DNA of 64,000 nucleotides from Pseudorasbora parva. Its lineage: Eukaryota > Chordata > Actinopteri > Cypriniformes > Gobionidae. The notes under the pieces were generated by a model. That model made no database searches. It was not told the origin of the DNA and was given only the letters and a program-made list of their open reading frames with translations. The translations under genes and the position numbers were made by a program. Positions within the stretch are counted from its first letter, which is position 1. Each line of letters starts with the position of its first letter. The DNA lies in contig NC_090182.1 in the NCBI RefSeq assembly GCF_024679245.1, positions 23,675,274 to 23,739,273 of the forward strand. The letters run 5' to 3'. Positions 34,851 through 64,000 of this stretch are shown here, one piece after another.

Positions 34851-35403
34851 CAGTGAAGCAAAAAAGTGTTTAGTCAGCCACCAATTGTGCAAGTTCTCCC
34901 GCTTAAAAAGATGAGAAGCCTGTCATTTTCATCATAGCTACACTTCAACCATGAAAGACAGAATGAGAAAGAAAACAAATCCAGAAAATCACATTGTCTA
35001 TTTAAAGATTTTATTATAATTTATTTTACTTATTCTGTCTCTCATAGTTGATGTGTACACTCTAAAACAACCCAAGTTGGGTTGAAAATGCACCGACCCA
35101 ACAATTGAGTTGTTTTAACCCAATGGTTGAGTTGTTTTAACCCAGTGGTTGAGTTGTTTTAACCCAGTGGTTGGGTTAAATGTTGCTTAAGACAACCCAA
35201 TTGCTGGGTAAGAACAACTCAACCATTGGGTTAAAACAACCCAATTGTTGGGTCGGTGCATTTTCAACCCAACTTGGGTTGTTTTTAACCCAGCATTTTT
35301 TAGAGTGTACCTATGATGAAAATTACAGGCCTCTCTTATCTTTTTAAGTGGGAGTGCTTGCACAATATTGGTGGCTGACTAAATACTTTTTTTTGCCTCA
35401 CTG
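34851..35403. mobile_element. Tc1-derived MITE with TA duplication
   Basis: Ends CAGTGAAGCAAAAAAGTG and ACTTTTTTTTGCCTCACTG with TA on both sides. Sub-terminal AGTCAGCCACCAATTGTGC and its complement match the Tc1-like copy at 9742. Internally deleted; split by the element at 35058-35307. Confidence 0.85.
35058..35307. mobile_element. 250-bp palindromic MITE inside a MITE
   Basis: Ends CACTCTAAAA and TTTTTAGAGTG with TA on both sides (35056-35057, 35308-35309). Interior is AACCCAACTTGGGTTG-type inverted sequence and near-tandem AACCCAGTGGTTGAGTTG units. Confidence 0.85.
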
Positions 35404-35405
35404 TA

Positions 35406-36195
35406 TTTAACTGAAGTACCTGCTGAGATTTATAAGTAATTTTAAGTTAGGTCAATAATAAAATTGAGTGCAATATTAAGATAATGTTATATTATTTAAT
35501 ATAATAATAGAAGAGCAACTTTGACTGAAATAACCACTTGTTACAACCGAGGCATGCAGCAAAGCATTTGTGAAGCCAAGATGGGCTACAACAGCAGAAG
35601 ACCCCACCGGGTACCACTAATCTCAACTACAAATAGGAAAAAGAGACTACAAAAGAGACTACCACAAGCTCACCAAAATCGGACAGTTGAAGACTGAAAA
35701 AAAGTTGCCTGGTCTGATAAGTCTCGATTCCTGTTGAGAAATTCAGATGGTAGAGTCAGAATTTGGCATAAACAAAATGAGAACATTAATCCCTTATGTC
35801 TTGTTACCACTGTGCAGGCTGGCTGCTGGTGGTGTAATGGTGTGGGGGATGTTTTCTTGGCACACTTTAGGCCCCTTTGTGCCAATTGGGCATTGTTTAA
35901 ATGCCACGGCCTACCTGAATATTGTTTCTGACCATGTCCATCCCTTTATGACCACCATGTACCCATCCTCTGATGGCTACTTCCAGCAGGATAATGTCTG
36001 GAGGATAAATCTCCATCAACTACAGGATGCTATCCTATTAATATGGGCCAACATTTCTAAAGAATGCGTTCAGCACCTTGTTGAATCAATGCCACATAGA
36101 ATTAAGGCAGTTCTGAAGGTGAAAGGTATTTTATACAAAGGTATACAAACACAGTATTAGTATGGTGTTCCTAATAATCCTTTAGGTGAGTGTAT
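35406..36195 (+). mobile_element. Tc1-like transposon 4, broken
   Basis: Transposase traces on the + strand in shifting frames: a catalytic region near 35710, then TGGTGGTGTAATGGTGTGGG (35826 on), a CAGCAGGATAATGTC box (35983) and a C-terminal CVQHLVESMPHRIKAVLKVK (36067 on). No intact frame. Confidence 0.75.
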
Positions 36196-37199
36196 TATTT
36201 AATGCACTTCATGTTATTGATAACAAAGAATGAAATATATATTTTTCTTTCTCTTTGTATTTTTATATTAATATGGTACAAAATGATCCTATTCAAGTCA
36301 ATGTGATTAACAAGTTAGGTCAAAAGTAATCAAAAAGTAATCAAAAAGTAGTAGGTTATATTACCTTAAATGCATAATGTAATGGATTACTACCTACAAT
36401 TTGTGTCATGTAATCGACTATTCAATTTGTAAGTAATCCCAGCTCTCTTTACTTCTTACTCTCCTCCCTTGATCCTGAACAAAATCGTGCACTAATTTTT
36501 GTCATTTTTTTTCCTGTAGCCAGTGATTGGCTGAACGGAAGAGTCCTGAAGGGATGAACTTATCACGTCAGCCACATTTTGTTTTTCTTTTTCACCAGTT
36601 TTTCCTGTTTTAGAAGCAATAAGCATGCAGCGATGAACTAGAACAGCACAGAATAAACAATACTTTCTAAAACCCATTCAGTCAATTTGTACAACCAAAA
36701 TTGAAGTTAACTGCACACTTAATTTACCAAAGTACCCTCATTTTGTCTGCATCACTGGAATGGTTACTTACCACTTAAAATGTTTTCTTGAAAAGTGACT
36801 TGAAGGTGGATGTTTTTGTTTTATTGATTGCTTTTTAATAATAACACAGGACTATAATTTTGTGATGTTCATTTAAAATGCCAAAATCTCAACTTTTGTT
36901 GACTCTATAGGCCCTTGTGTGAGATATTTCAAAGAACTTCCTATCTAAGTTGATATCTATCTCTGGTTTTATTTCAGATATTTCAATTAAATGCAGTACA
37001 ATCTTTGTTTTATATAATGTTTTAGCATTGTTGTAATATTCTGATTGTTTTAATAACTAGTTTAAATCATTTTAACACTTATTGGACAACATTTAATTGC
37101 ACCAAAGATTTCCAGTCAAATATGGCGTGATGTAAATCTGTCAAATCTGTGCATTTCATAGTAATTTTAACACCATTTCCAAAAGGTTCAAATGTCTTT

Positions 37200-38650
37200 T
37201 AGTACAATTTCTGTCACTCTCATTACTGCCCAACTCCAGTCAGCACAACAACACGCTGCTTAGTATGGCTTTAGAAACCAGGACAGTCTGAACTTGTGTC
37301 TTATGTCATTGTCGCTGAGGCAATAGTGCTCCCATCTGGCATGTCGTTGAGCCTGTTCACCGCAAGAGTGACAGTTCAGATATTTGTCATGCAGAGACGA
37401 TAGCAAAGTATGTACCAGAAAGAATATCTCACAGTCCTACCAAAGTAAACGAGGAGAAACCAAATGAAAAAACAGACACATTATTATTTCAGCACTCATG
37501 GCTCTTTGTTAAAATCGTCTATAGATGCTTTACATGTATACAGTGCGAATGCACAAGAGCACGATAGACACCATTCAGTAGGTTTGTTACAGTGAATATA
37601 GACATTTTGTGTAAGTATGCTTGACTTCATGGTCCTCTAGACAGGGCTTGTTTGGACACTGTATGCCGTCGGTCTTTGGAATAGATGAAAATCATGACCT
37701 TAAGCCATGGGAGGAAGGCCAGGCCTTTCAGAGGTCAGAACAATCACAGATTCAGAGAGGTCTGATGATTCATACTCCACAATGGCCTCAGGTGTTCTGA
37801 TGATCATTTGGCTGAAATGTCCTCTTAAAATGGCCTTCATTGGTCTTGCTCTTCTCTCTGCCTTGTTTTCTTTTTAATAATTGTGTGGTTGCTTGTGTAT
37901 GTGTAATCCAATGGCATTAACATTTTCAGGCCTATTTGACTACCTTGACTATTTTGCCTTTTTTCTTTTCTTTCCCCCCTAAAATGATATGAACATCAAA
38001 TGGAAAACTCTTAAGACCTGAGAGGATTTTGGTGCTGCGATGCTGAACACACTGTGGCAATTTTTTTTTTAGCTCAACACTGACCAGTCATCCATTGACA
38101 TGGCTTTCATACAAAACTATCATACACACTCTAGTATCTAATCAATACAAAATAAAAATTCAACAGTAACATTTAATGTTTAGACATAACCACACAAATA
38201 TTGATTCTATCCATATAATGTTCTCTTTTTTTTCCAAAATATCCCAGTCCATTTCAACTTCTTAATTCTGTTTGAATTTGATTTGCATCCCTTTTTAATC
38301 TATACATTTCTTTTTAAATGCAGAGAATTGAGTTGGGCACATAAACATCACATAAAGACACTTTTTTTTTGTTTTTTTTTGTTTTAGTTTTTTTTGTTCA
38401 ACTGATATAACCATAATGATTTCTCAGTGCAGCTCAATAGAGCACCCCTACTGGGGGGAGATTTATCTCTATACGTTAGTAGTACAGTATGGACAAGCTT
38501 TGATAGTAGCCTTTCATGGTCTTCTCTTCTTTCTTCTTCAAGTCCATAAGCCCCAACTGGAAAGACTCATCCATCCACTATCCAATCATTGGTCCACTTT
38601 GTTTTTCCCACACCTCTCCTTGATTCACTTTTCAAAATCAATTCCTTGAT
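37200..38650 (-). other. elovl6: probable elovl6 3' UTR
   Basis: The 1.4 kb after the elovl6 stop (reading leftwards) has no recognised transposon, unlike the sequence further left. Elovl6 mRNAs usually have long 3' UTRs. Possible AATAAA signals on the - strand lie at 36968-36973 and 36820-36825. The end is a guess. A T-rich tract on the + strand (38359-38396) is also present. Confidence 0.4.
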
Positions 38651-57481
<18,831 letters not shown>

Positions 57482-57785
57482 GGTCTCTCGTCCTTTAAAC
57501 GCTAACGGAAGAACGTATAGCCTTTCTTTGGCGACTAACTGAGTTCAGTTTCACGAATTTCCAATCTATGTCTCACAGGCTCAGCTCCAGCCTTGCCCTC
57601 GCATCGCTCTTGCCACCCCCAGCACATTCGTTGAGTTGTTCTCGAATGTCAGCCTATTTAACTCTCAGCCCTTGCCGGCATACGCCCTCCTCTTTTTTCT
57701 TGGGAAGAGGAGCGCAGGTCCTAATGCCGCAGAACTAACTGATGCATCCTCCTGAGCTGATGTCATCTCAGACTGCGGTGACCTT

Positions 57786-57802
57786 TGGCATATATTTATA
57801 AA
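57786..57802 (-). promoter_or_regulatory. elovl6: candidate TATA box of elovl6
   Basis: On the - strand the sequence reads cctcgTTTATAAATATATGCC. TATAAATA lies about 310 nt upstream of the ATG. If used, transcription would start near 57760 and give a 5' UTR of about 280 nt. An untranslated first exon further upstream, as in some Elovl6 genes, cannot be excluded. Confidence 0.35.
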
Positions 57803-57849
57803 CGAGGCATTTTTCATCATTTTCAGTCGATGTTCAGACTGTAGGCAGG

Positions 57850-58640
57850 CTACAATTCTTATTTGTGAAAATGGATCAACTGTCGCTCCTGACAGCCTAT
57901 ATGTTTTCTCATGTAAACCTAACCAATCTATAATTTATCTAACCTGGTGAACTGGATTTGTTCTAAAAATTTGTAAATATAACCTTCTATATTTATAATC
58001 TTCTATTGGTAATCACATATAATGTGATAACTATTAAAAATAAATAAAAAAATATAAAAAATATCTAAGTCTATATGTCATAGACCTGTATATTCATCTA
58101 ATTTTAGTTATTCACAGATGCATTTATAACAGATTATAAGGAATTAAATGGGCTAGTCTTTGGGGACACTTGAAAAAATGAAATTGTATTTGTCATGATC
58201 TTTTACATCATTTTAGATCAAATAGCTTTTAAGGATTAGTTCCGCTGACAAATATAAATTGGCCTTACATAATAAAATGCCATTCTTGAATTTTTAAGCA
58301 GTTTTTTTTTTGAACAAGTTGGTTGGGCCAGATAGTGTTCAACATTCATGGAAACTCCTTAAGGTTTAAAAACATTTGTGGGCACCTGATGACATTTTAA
58401 AAAAAATGTTTTGGTCACTTCATAATCCCCATAATTCCATTTGTGCTCTGTCATATTTTGATGACTTACATGTTGAAAATAGTAGAAATAAATAACAAAA
58501 TGTCATTATTTGTTTTCCTCTTTTTTTCCATGTCATTTTCCCATTGCCAGAATAGTTTCAAGAAGCGTCCAAACTACTCTGTTTTGTTGTGCCAGCCAAA
58601 GTTTTCATTTAACCCATGCAGGTTTATCAGACTATATTAT
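57850..58640. other. gene-free DNA upstream of elovl6
   Basis: AT-rich sequence without recognised coding or repeat features. Confidence 0.6.
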
Positions 58641-58649
58641 GTACAATAC

Positions 58650-59105
58650 CATACACTTTTGTTTTTGAAAGAGGCATCTTATGCTCTCCAAGGCTTTGTG
58701 ATCTGAAATACATGGAAAACTGTAATATTGTGAAATATTATTACAAGTTGAGAAAACTGTTTTCTATTTTAATATATTTTGAAATGTAATTTATTCCTGT
58801 GATGGCAGCGCTGAATTAACTTCAGTCTACAGTATGAGCTTTCTTTCTTTTTGATAACAAGAAATGTAACTTGAGCACCACAGCTGATGAACAGGCATGC
58901 TGCTTAATATTGTTTATATATATATAATTTTTTTTTTCTTTCCAGGATTCTTTGTATATAAAGATCAAAGAAGAGCATTTATTTGAAAAAGTATTTTATG
59001 TAACATTATGAATGTCTTTTGGTCTGTTTAATGACTCCTTGCTGAGTTAAACTTTTATTTCTGTTAAATTTTATTGACCCCAAACTTATGAACGGTAATG
59101 TATCT
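58650..59105. repeat. interspersed repeat, same family as 7340-7815
   Basis: Shares TGTAATATTGTGAAATATTA and CCCCAAACTTATGAACGGTA-type text with the other copies. Confidence 0.6.
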
Positions 59106-59567
59106 TGGTGGCATGAGAAACTGCCACTTTCTGCTTTCATATCCTGCCCGGATTATCCGTTTGATTGTCAAATCCATACCGAGTATCGTTCCTGATCACC
59201 AAACAATATTTGATGTTGACGGATGCTCATATTTCTCTGCCAATTTTTAAAAAATGTATTATTATTCAATTATTGGTGGCGGTACTGTGATAGTAGCCTA
59301 CTCTAAAGGTAAAAGATCAGAGCCAACGCCCATGGAGGAGAAATGATTTCTTTGTTTGCTATGGTGTGGAAGAAATCTGCAGAAATGAACTAAATGGGTT
59401 TGGCTATAGGCAGGTGTGTCTCCTACAAGAGTAGTAAAATTATCCATGCAATAAAAAATTTAAAGGGATATGTCACCCCAAAATGTAATGTTCTGTGACT
59501 CACCCTCAAATACCTTGTTGTTTACATTTTTTTTGGCCAGGTTAAAGTAAACTGATTTTTTTTAATA

Positions 59568-59753
59568 ACATTTTAATATAAGCTTAAGGGATGGGTCACC
59601 CGAAAATGAAAATTATGATCATTTACTCCCTCAAGTTGTTCTAAAATCTCAATGAATTTCTTTCTTCTGTGTAACAAAAGAACACCTTGAGGGAGTGAAT
59701 GATCATGATGTTCATTTTTTTGGGTGACCTATCTCTTTAAGCTTATATTAAAA
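59568..59753. repeat. short foldback element with about 75-bp arms
   Basis: TTTTAATATAAGCTTAAGGG at the left mirrors CTTTAAGCTTATATTAAAA at the right, followed inward by GGGTCACCCGAAAATGA and its near complement. A truncated TTAA relative begins at 59460. Confidence 0.85.
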
Positions 59754-59759
59754 CCTGTA

Positions 59760-62700
59760 ATATAAAAAAATATATAGTTTTCTTTAACCTGTGCATACAT
59801 TTTTATAGTGACTAAATAAGCCACTTTGAAAAACAATAACAAGGGTAAATCTCTAAAGAAATATGCACAGGCTCTGTATGTTATTGCTTCTGGTTTCATA
59901 ATACAATCTGAATTCAAATGCACTAGTGACTGTGTCAATGGTCTTACAAACCCTTCATGAACTTCATCAAAGCCTCTCTATGGAGCTCCAACAACTATGA
60001 GGTTATTTCAACTCTGGGGACAGTTTTATTTATTCTAGAGAAACTTAATTGATTCAACTGACAGGAACATGTGCTCTGTACAGGTGAAGAAGTTCAGCAA
60101 AACAGACTTGTAGGGAGACTGAGTGTGAATTAATGTCAGAGGGTGTGGTTAAGCGAGAGGATGTGAGTCACAGCGGACAGAGGAAGTTGGTCAATTACAG
60201 ATATCAGCTGGATTATCAGATGCCATTTTTATTGTGATTTCAACTTGTCTGTCAAAACTTGCCTCTATTTACTTTTGACATTTGTGTTTTTGTTATGGAG
60301 GATGAAGGTATAGGCCAAATGATTGGTGATGTCCGATTATTATAGCAAAACTGAAAGTTTAAACGGATGCATCACACTTTTCTGGTAAATGTACTTGCAT
60401 GATCTTTTGCAGTTCTATCAACACTGTAAAAAGAAAAAAGTGGTCCATATAAAAGTTGAACGCTCATGCCAATATGTTTAATGTAAATTTGCCAAGTCAT
60501 TTTCTAGTACTGTCCAATGGACCCAAATCAGCATAATGAATGTGTAGCGTTTTGTAATCTTTTTCTTTTTTTCTTTGAAACTAGTTTTACAGATGTGTCC
60601 AATCATCATTTGTTGTCCTCAGATCAAACATGCCAGATCCTGTAGGCTGTTAAAAAAAGACCTTGTTTGATAATGAGCCAAGCTGTTACCGTGTTGAGTT
60701 GTCCTTTAAAGATAAATGGTTACTTGCCATTTAACAGACAGATTTACTACAGTAATGGTTGAGATATTAAATTATAGTATAATCGTTTAAGAGATGCAAT
60801 GTGCATAATGAGATGATGCAACACATTCTCTGGTTAACAAGTCATCTGTTTGGATGCGAATCTGAAAACTTTAAATTAGCAATCCATGTTTTGTAATATG
60901 AAGTTAAAGATTTATATTGTTTATACATTTATTTGAAATGTTTGTCATGTTATATCATAGCAGAACATTGAATTTGAAACTTAATTAGGAAATTGTTATT
61001 GATGCATATTTTAGTTAGCAAAATAAATAAATAAAATGTATCTTTTTTTAAATAATTAATTTATATAACACTTTTTGTCTTCTACCTCCAACTTAATACT
61101 GCACCATCTAGTGGTGACACACTGGAACAACTATTATCTTCCTTTTTTTAGGTTTTAGGTTTCACATTTTTTAATCAAAAATTTGTTTAAAGATGATTTT
61201 TAACTATGTTATGAAAGATGTAACGGAATGAATTGATATACCATTTTACTTCATCTAGTATGTGGGTAAAATGTCCATACATGTTGTTTTTCCATGCAAT
61301 ACAATGTGATACTGAATCTATTTTGCATATTAATTTGTTCATGGAGCATCATGTAATGAAAAGGTGTATAGGAGTAATAGTTAACAACATTTTCACAATA
61401 ATATCTAATATTCCATAGGAATATTGATCTGTAGCTTATATCCCTATTCACTTGTTGTGTCTTCTTAAAATGCCTGATAAACATGCTTTAAGGATATGCA
61501 TGAAATCAATGCCCTGTTTTGTCATATTTTGAATGGAAAATAACATTTTCCTTGATTTATAACAAACAGTTTGAAAACGATAATTTCTAAATATTATCAT
61601 AGTTCCATAAGAGTGCTAAATTTGATCATTTAGTCATTTTTAAAGACCACGGAGCTGTTGTCCTGAAACCTCAAAACAAAAGATATCTCTGAAAAGCCCC
61701 GAATGTGCTCTTTACAGGACATCCAAAACTGTGACACGTATGGCGACAGAGAAATTCACTAAAATATAATATCCTCATACATGGGGTTAATCATTTTATT
61801 ATGAAACCCACTTTTAAAAAAAGAAGTAATATTATTTATTACCATTCATCTGCGCTATTTACTGATCAATTAATTTACAAACAATAACCATATTATCAGT
61901 GATTAGTACCATAATATATAGTACCTTTGATATATAGCTCTTAAACAGCAACTCTTGTTTGCTAATTGTCAAGTTGTGACAGCTTGAACAAATTGTGTAC
62001 ACATCCTGAGGAACAGGGAGCAGTTAGGATGCAGAAGAGTGTTATAATGTTCATGAGAATTGGATCTGTTAAAAATGCCCTTGTGTATTAAATAAGTATA
62101 GATGTGTGGGACAAATAATGATGGTATACTCTGAATTATGGGTATCTACTCTTAATTTGATTAGTTGTATTCTGCCCCCTGTTGGATGTGAAGGTGCATA
62201 ACACTTAAAGGTTTGAAATTGTGCTTCAGACAGTTTTAGGATTTGGTTAGGTGTGTTGGGTAAAATTTTGAATACTGCAGGGCATTAGATGTTGTTTTAG
62301 TGAGTACAAAACATTTTGTATACAAATTACAGCATTTATTTTCAAATCTGCTAAAAAAATATTGACAAATTGGCCTAGTATTTTTTGGAAGAGGCAACCA
62401 TACTCTTTATCATATGCTGTAAATCCTAAATATTTAATTGGTTTGAAGTAAAACCAATTAGTCAAACAAATGAACTTTTATGAGTATTTAGAACTTTTTC
62501 TCTAGTATTTAGGTTGACACATTGCTGACACATTTCAAGTTGAATTGTTTAATTGTTTTGAGTTTTATGAACTTGTTTTTTTTAAATTCACACTAACTTA
62601 AATTTAACCGAAACTGGGCTGGGATTTCTATTTCCCAGCATGCTTTGCCATGACACTCAAATGGACAGTAAATGGCAAAATGAAGTGTGTTTTTTGTTTT

Positions 62701-64000
62701 TTAAGAAAATATTACTGTTAAGTGTGAGATTTAGTAGTCTTTAATGTTTTGTGCTAGTTTAGAAGAATTCCTGATTTTTTCTTTTTTTTTCTTTTTTTGT
62801 AGTTTTTTCTATAGTTCTGTAGTTCTGTAGTTTTCTAGTTCTGTAGTTTTCTATAGTTCTGTAGTTCTGTAGTATATTAAATGTATTATATTTCTGTCCT
62901 CATTCAGCAAGTGCCATGCTAAAGCTATCAAACCATTGTGTAACCAATTAGCAAGGTGGGATTTATTGAATTAAGTTTCCACTACAAAATTTTTTAGATT
63001 ACATGATATTACGTTAAAATGTATGCATTAGCTCACTCAAATATTTCAAGTTCAGAACAAACTAAATGTATGATTACAAAGCAAAAATCTGCAAGTTTTG
63101 CTTGCTTAAGCTTTACATTTCATAACTTAAAAAATTGAGGCAACTGATTGCCTCAAATTTTTTTTTAGTTTTGCCAAACTTATTAAATTGCTAGTTAAAT
63201 TAGTTACACCATCACATTCACATTATTTTATTACATCAGACTGGAACTGAAAGCTATATTATTCTTATCTAGATTTCCTAGCAAAACTTGCAATGAAATC
63301 ACAGCGGGTCAAGTCATCTCAAAAGGGAACGCCGCACCTGCTGCAGTAAGGCGTTGGAAAGTCCGTTGACAAGTTCTATACCGGAGCTCATCAAGCTATC
63401 AGCGGCAGAGCTGATGGACGGATGCTAAATTCCTGGCTCCTAAACTCTGCCCTGTGTGTGTCTTGCACTTCTGCATCTACAGATCCATTAATGTGGATCA
63501 GCTCACGTCATGAGATTAGCAGGATTTTGGAGAGCAAACTGTGGCACGTAATGAGGAGGATGTTTGAAAAAGAATCGCAGCAGATTGCTTTGACTGGTTT
63601 ATTAGGACGCCTGCGGGTTCAAACATGTCTCCCCTTATGAAAAATTAAAACTAGGCTGCGGTTCTGCATTAACATACAACTTCCAGGGTTGCAGAACATC
63701 TGAGCTCGCCGCTTTAAGTTCTGTTTATGAATATGTAGTCGACATACAGAATTTTTTAGCACTAGTTAGTGAGTCAGTAGTAACCGAGCTGATATGATTG
63801 CCTTGCTCGAGGCTTAATGCTCTTGTCCTTTTCACATTTGATGTGTTAAGGCTTAAGCAATTGTTGATGTCATATTTGTGAAAGGTGATGAGGTGGAGAG
63901 AGCTGGAGTTTCTTGTTACTGTGAACACTTAACTACACAATGCTGTCATTCATGCTTTTCTTACCTTTCCCTTAATTCTTTAGGCACTGCAGACTCACAA
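59760..64000. other. gene-free DNA at the right edge
   Basis: No exons were recognised. A short minisatellite of AGTTCTGTAGTTTTCTAT-like units lies at 62797-62873. The last 700 nt are GC-richer and repeat-poor. Confidence 0.6.

Larger units (their letters stand above)
33973..36445. mobile_element. old repeat with nested insertions
   Basis: AGTGCTGGGTAGTAACTGAT at the left and GTAAGTAATCCCAGCTCT at the right look like ends of one element, both followed inward by GATTAC/GTAATC motifs. Between them lie 34481-34620 (a TTATATAGCGCTTTCATATG teleost repeat), the element 34851-35403 and the Tc1 remnant 35406-36195. Confidence 0.45.

Noticed and set aside
63422..63640. 72-aa open frame as the start of the next gene
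   Set aside because: No recognised domain and no splice context; too short to support.

Overview
The window is vertebrate nuclear DNA from a bony fish, most likely a cyprinid (zebrafish, carp or goldfish kind). The basis is small exons with GT-AG introns, very dense CA/TA/GA microsatellites, and many Tc1-like, hAT-like and TTAA-flanked miniature transposons of types I recognise as common in cyprinid genomes. The species cannot be fixed from sequence alone.

Two protein-coding genes are supported. (1) On the + strand, the 3' two thirds of a pro-epidermal growth factor (egf) gene runs from 559 to 19150. Sixteen exons join in one open frame of 735 codons including the stop. They encode two EGF-like modules, a YWTD beta-propeller, three further EGF-like modules, the mature EGF module, one transmembrane helix and a short cytoplasmic tail. 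The signal peptide and first propeller lie upstream of the window. (2) On the - strand, a complete elovl6 coding sequence (ER very-long-chain fatty-acid elongase, 266 aa) lies in four exons between 57481 and 38651, with the HxxHH box at residues 139-143. The genes converge tail to tail, matching the EGF-ELOVL6 arrangement I recall from mammals, so this is conserved synteny and not an operon-like system. They have no evident joint function: one makes a secreted growth-factor precursor, the other extends C16 fatty acids.

Layout: 1-558 intron with TG/TA microsatellites; 559-8747 egf exons with repeat-filled introns; about 8986-9118 a decayed calcium-binding EGF exon without splice sites or sixth cysteine; 9164-13388 an intron built largely from three Tc1-like remnants with two smaller elements inserted in the first; 13440-19150 the last egf exons (mature peptide, membrane helix, tail); 19151 to about 37200 gene-free DNA rich in nested transposons; about 37200-38650 probable elovl6 3' UTR; 38651-57481 elovl6 (introns of 4.6, 0.9 and 12.5 kb); 57482-64000 elovl6 promoter side and gene-free DNA.

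The most useful observations are the decayed EGF exon whose loss keeps the frame, two apparent GC-AG introns in egf (one splitting the mature growth factor), and several transposon insertions dated relative to each other by intact target-site duplications. I found no new biochemical system, CRISPR array, operon or structural RNA gene.
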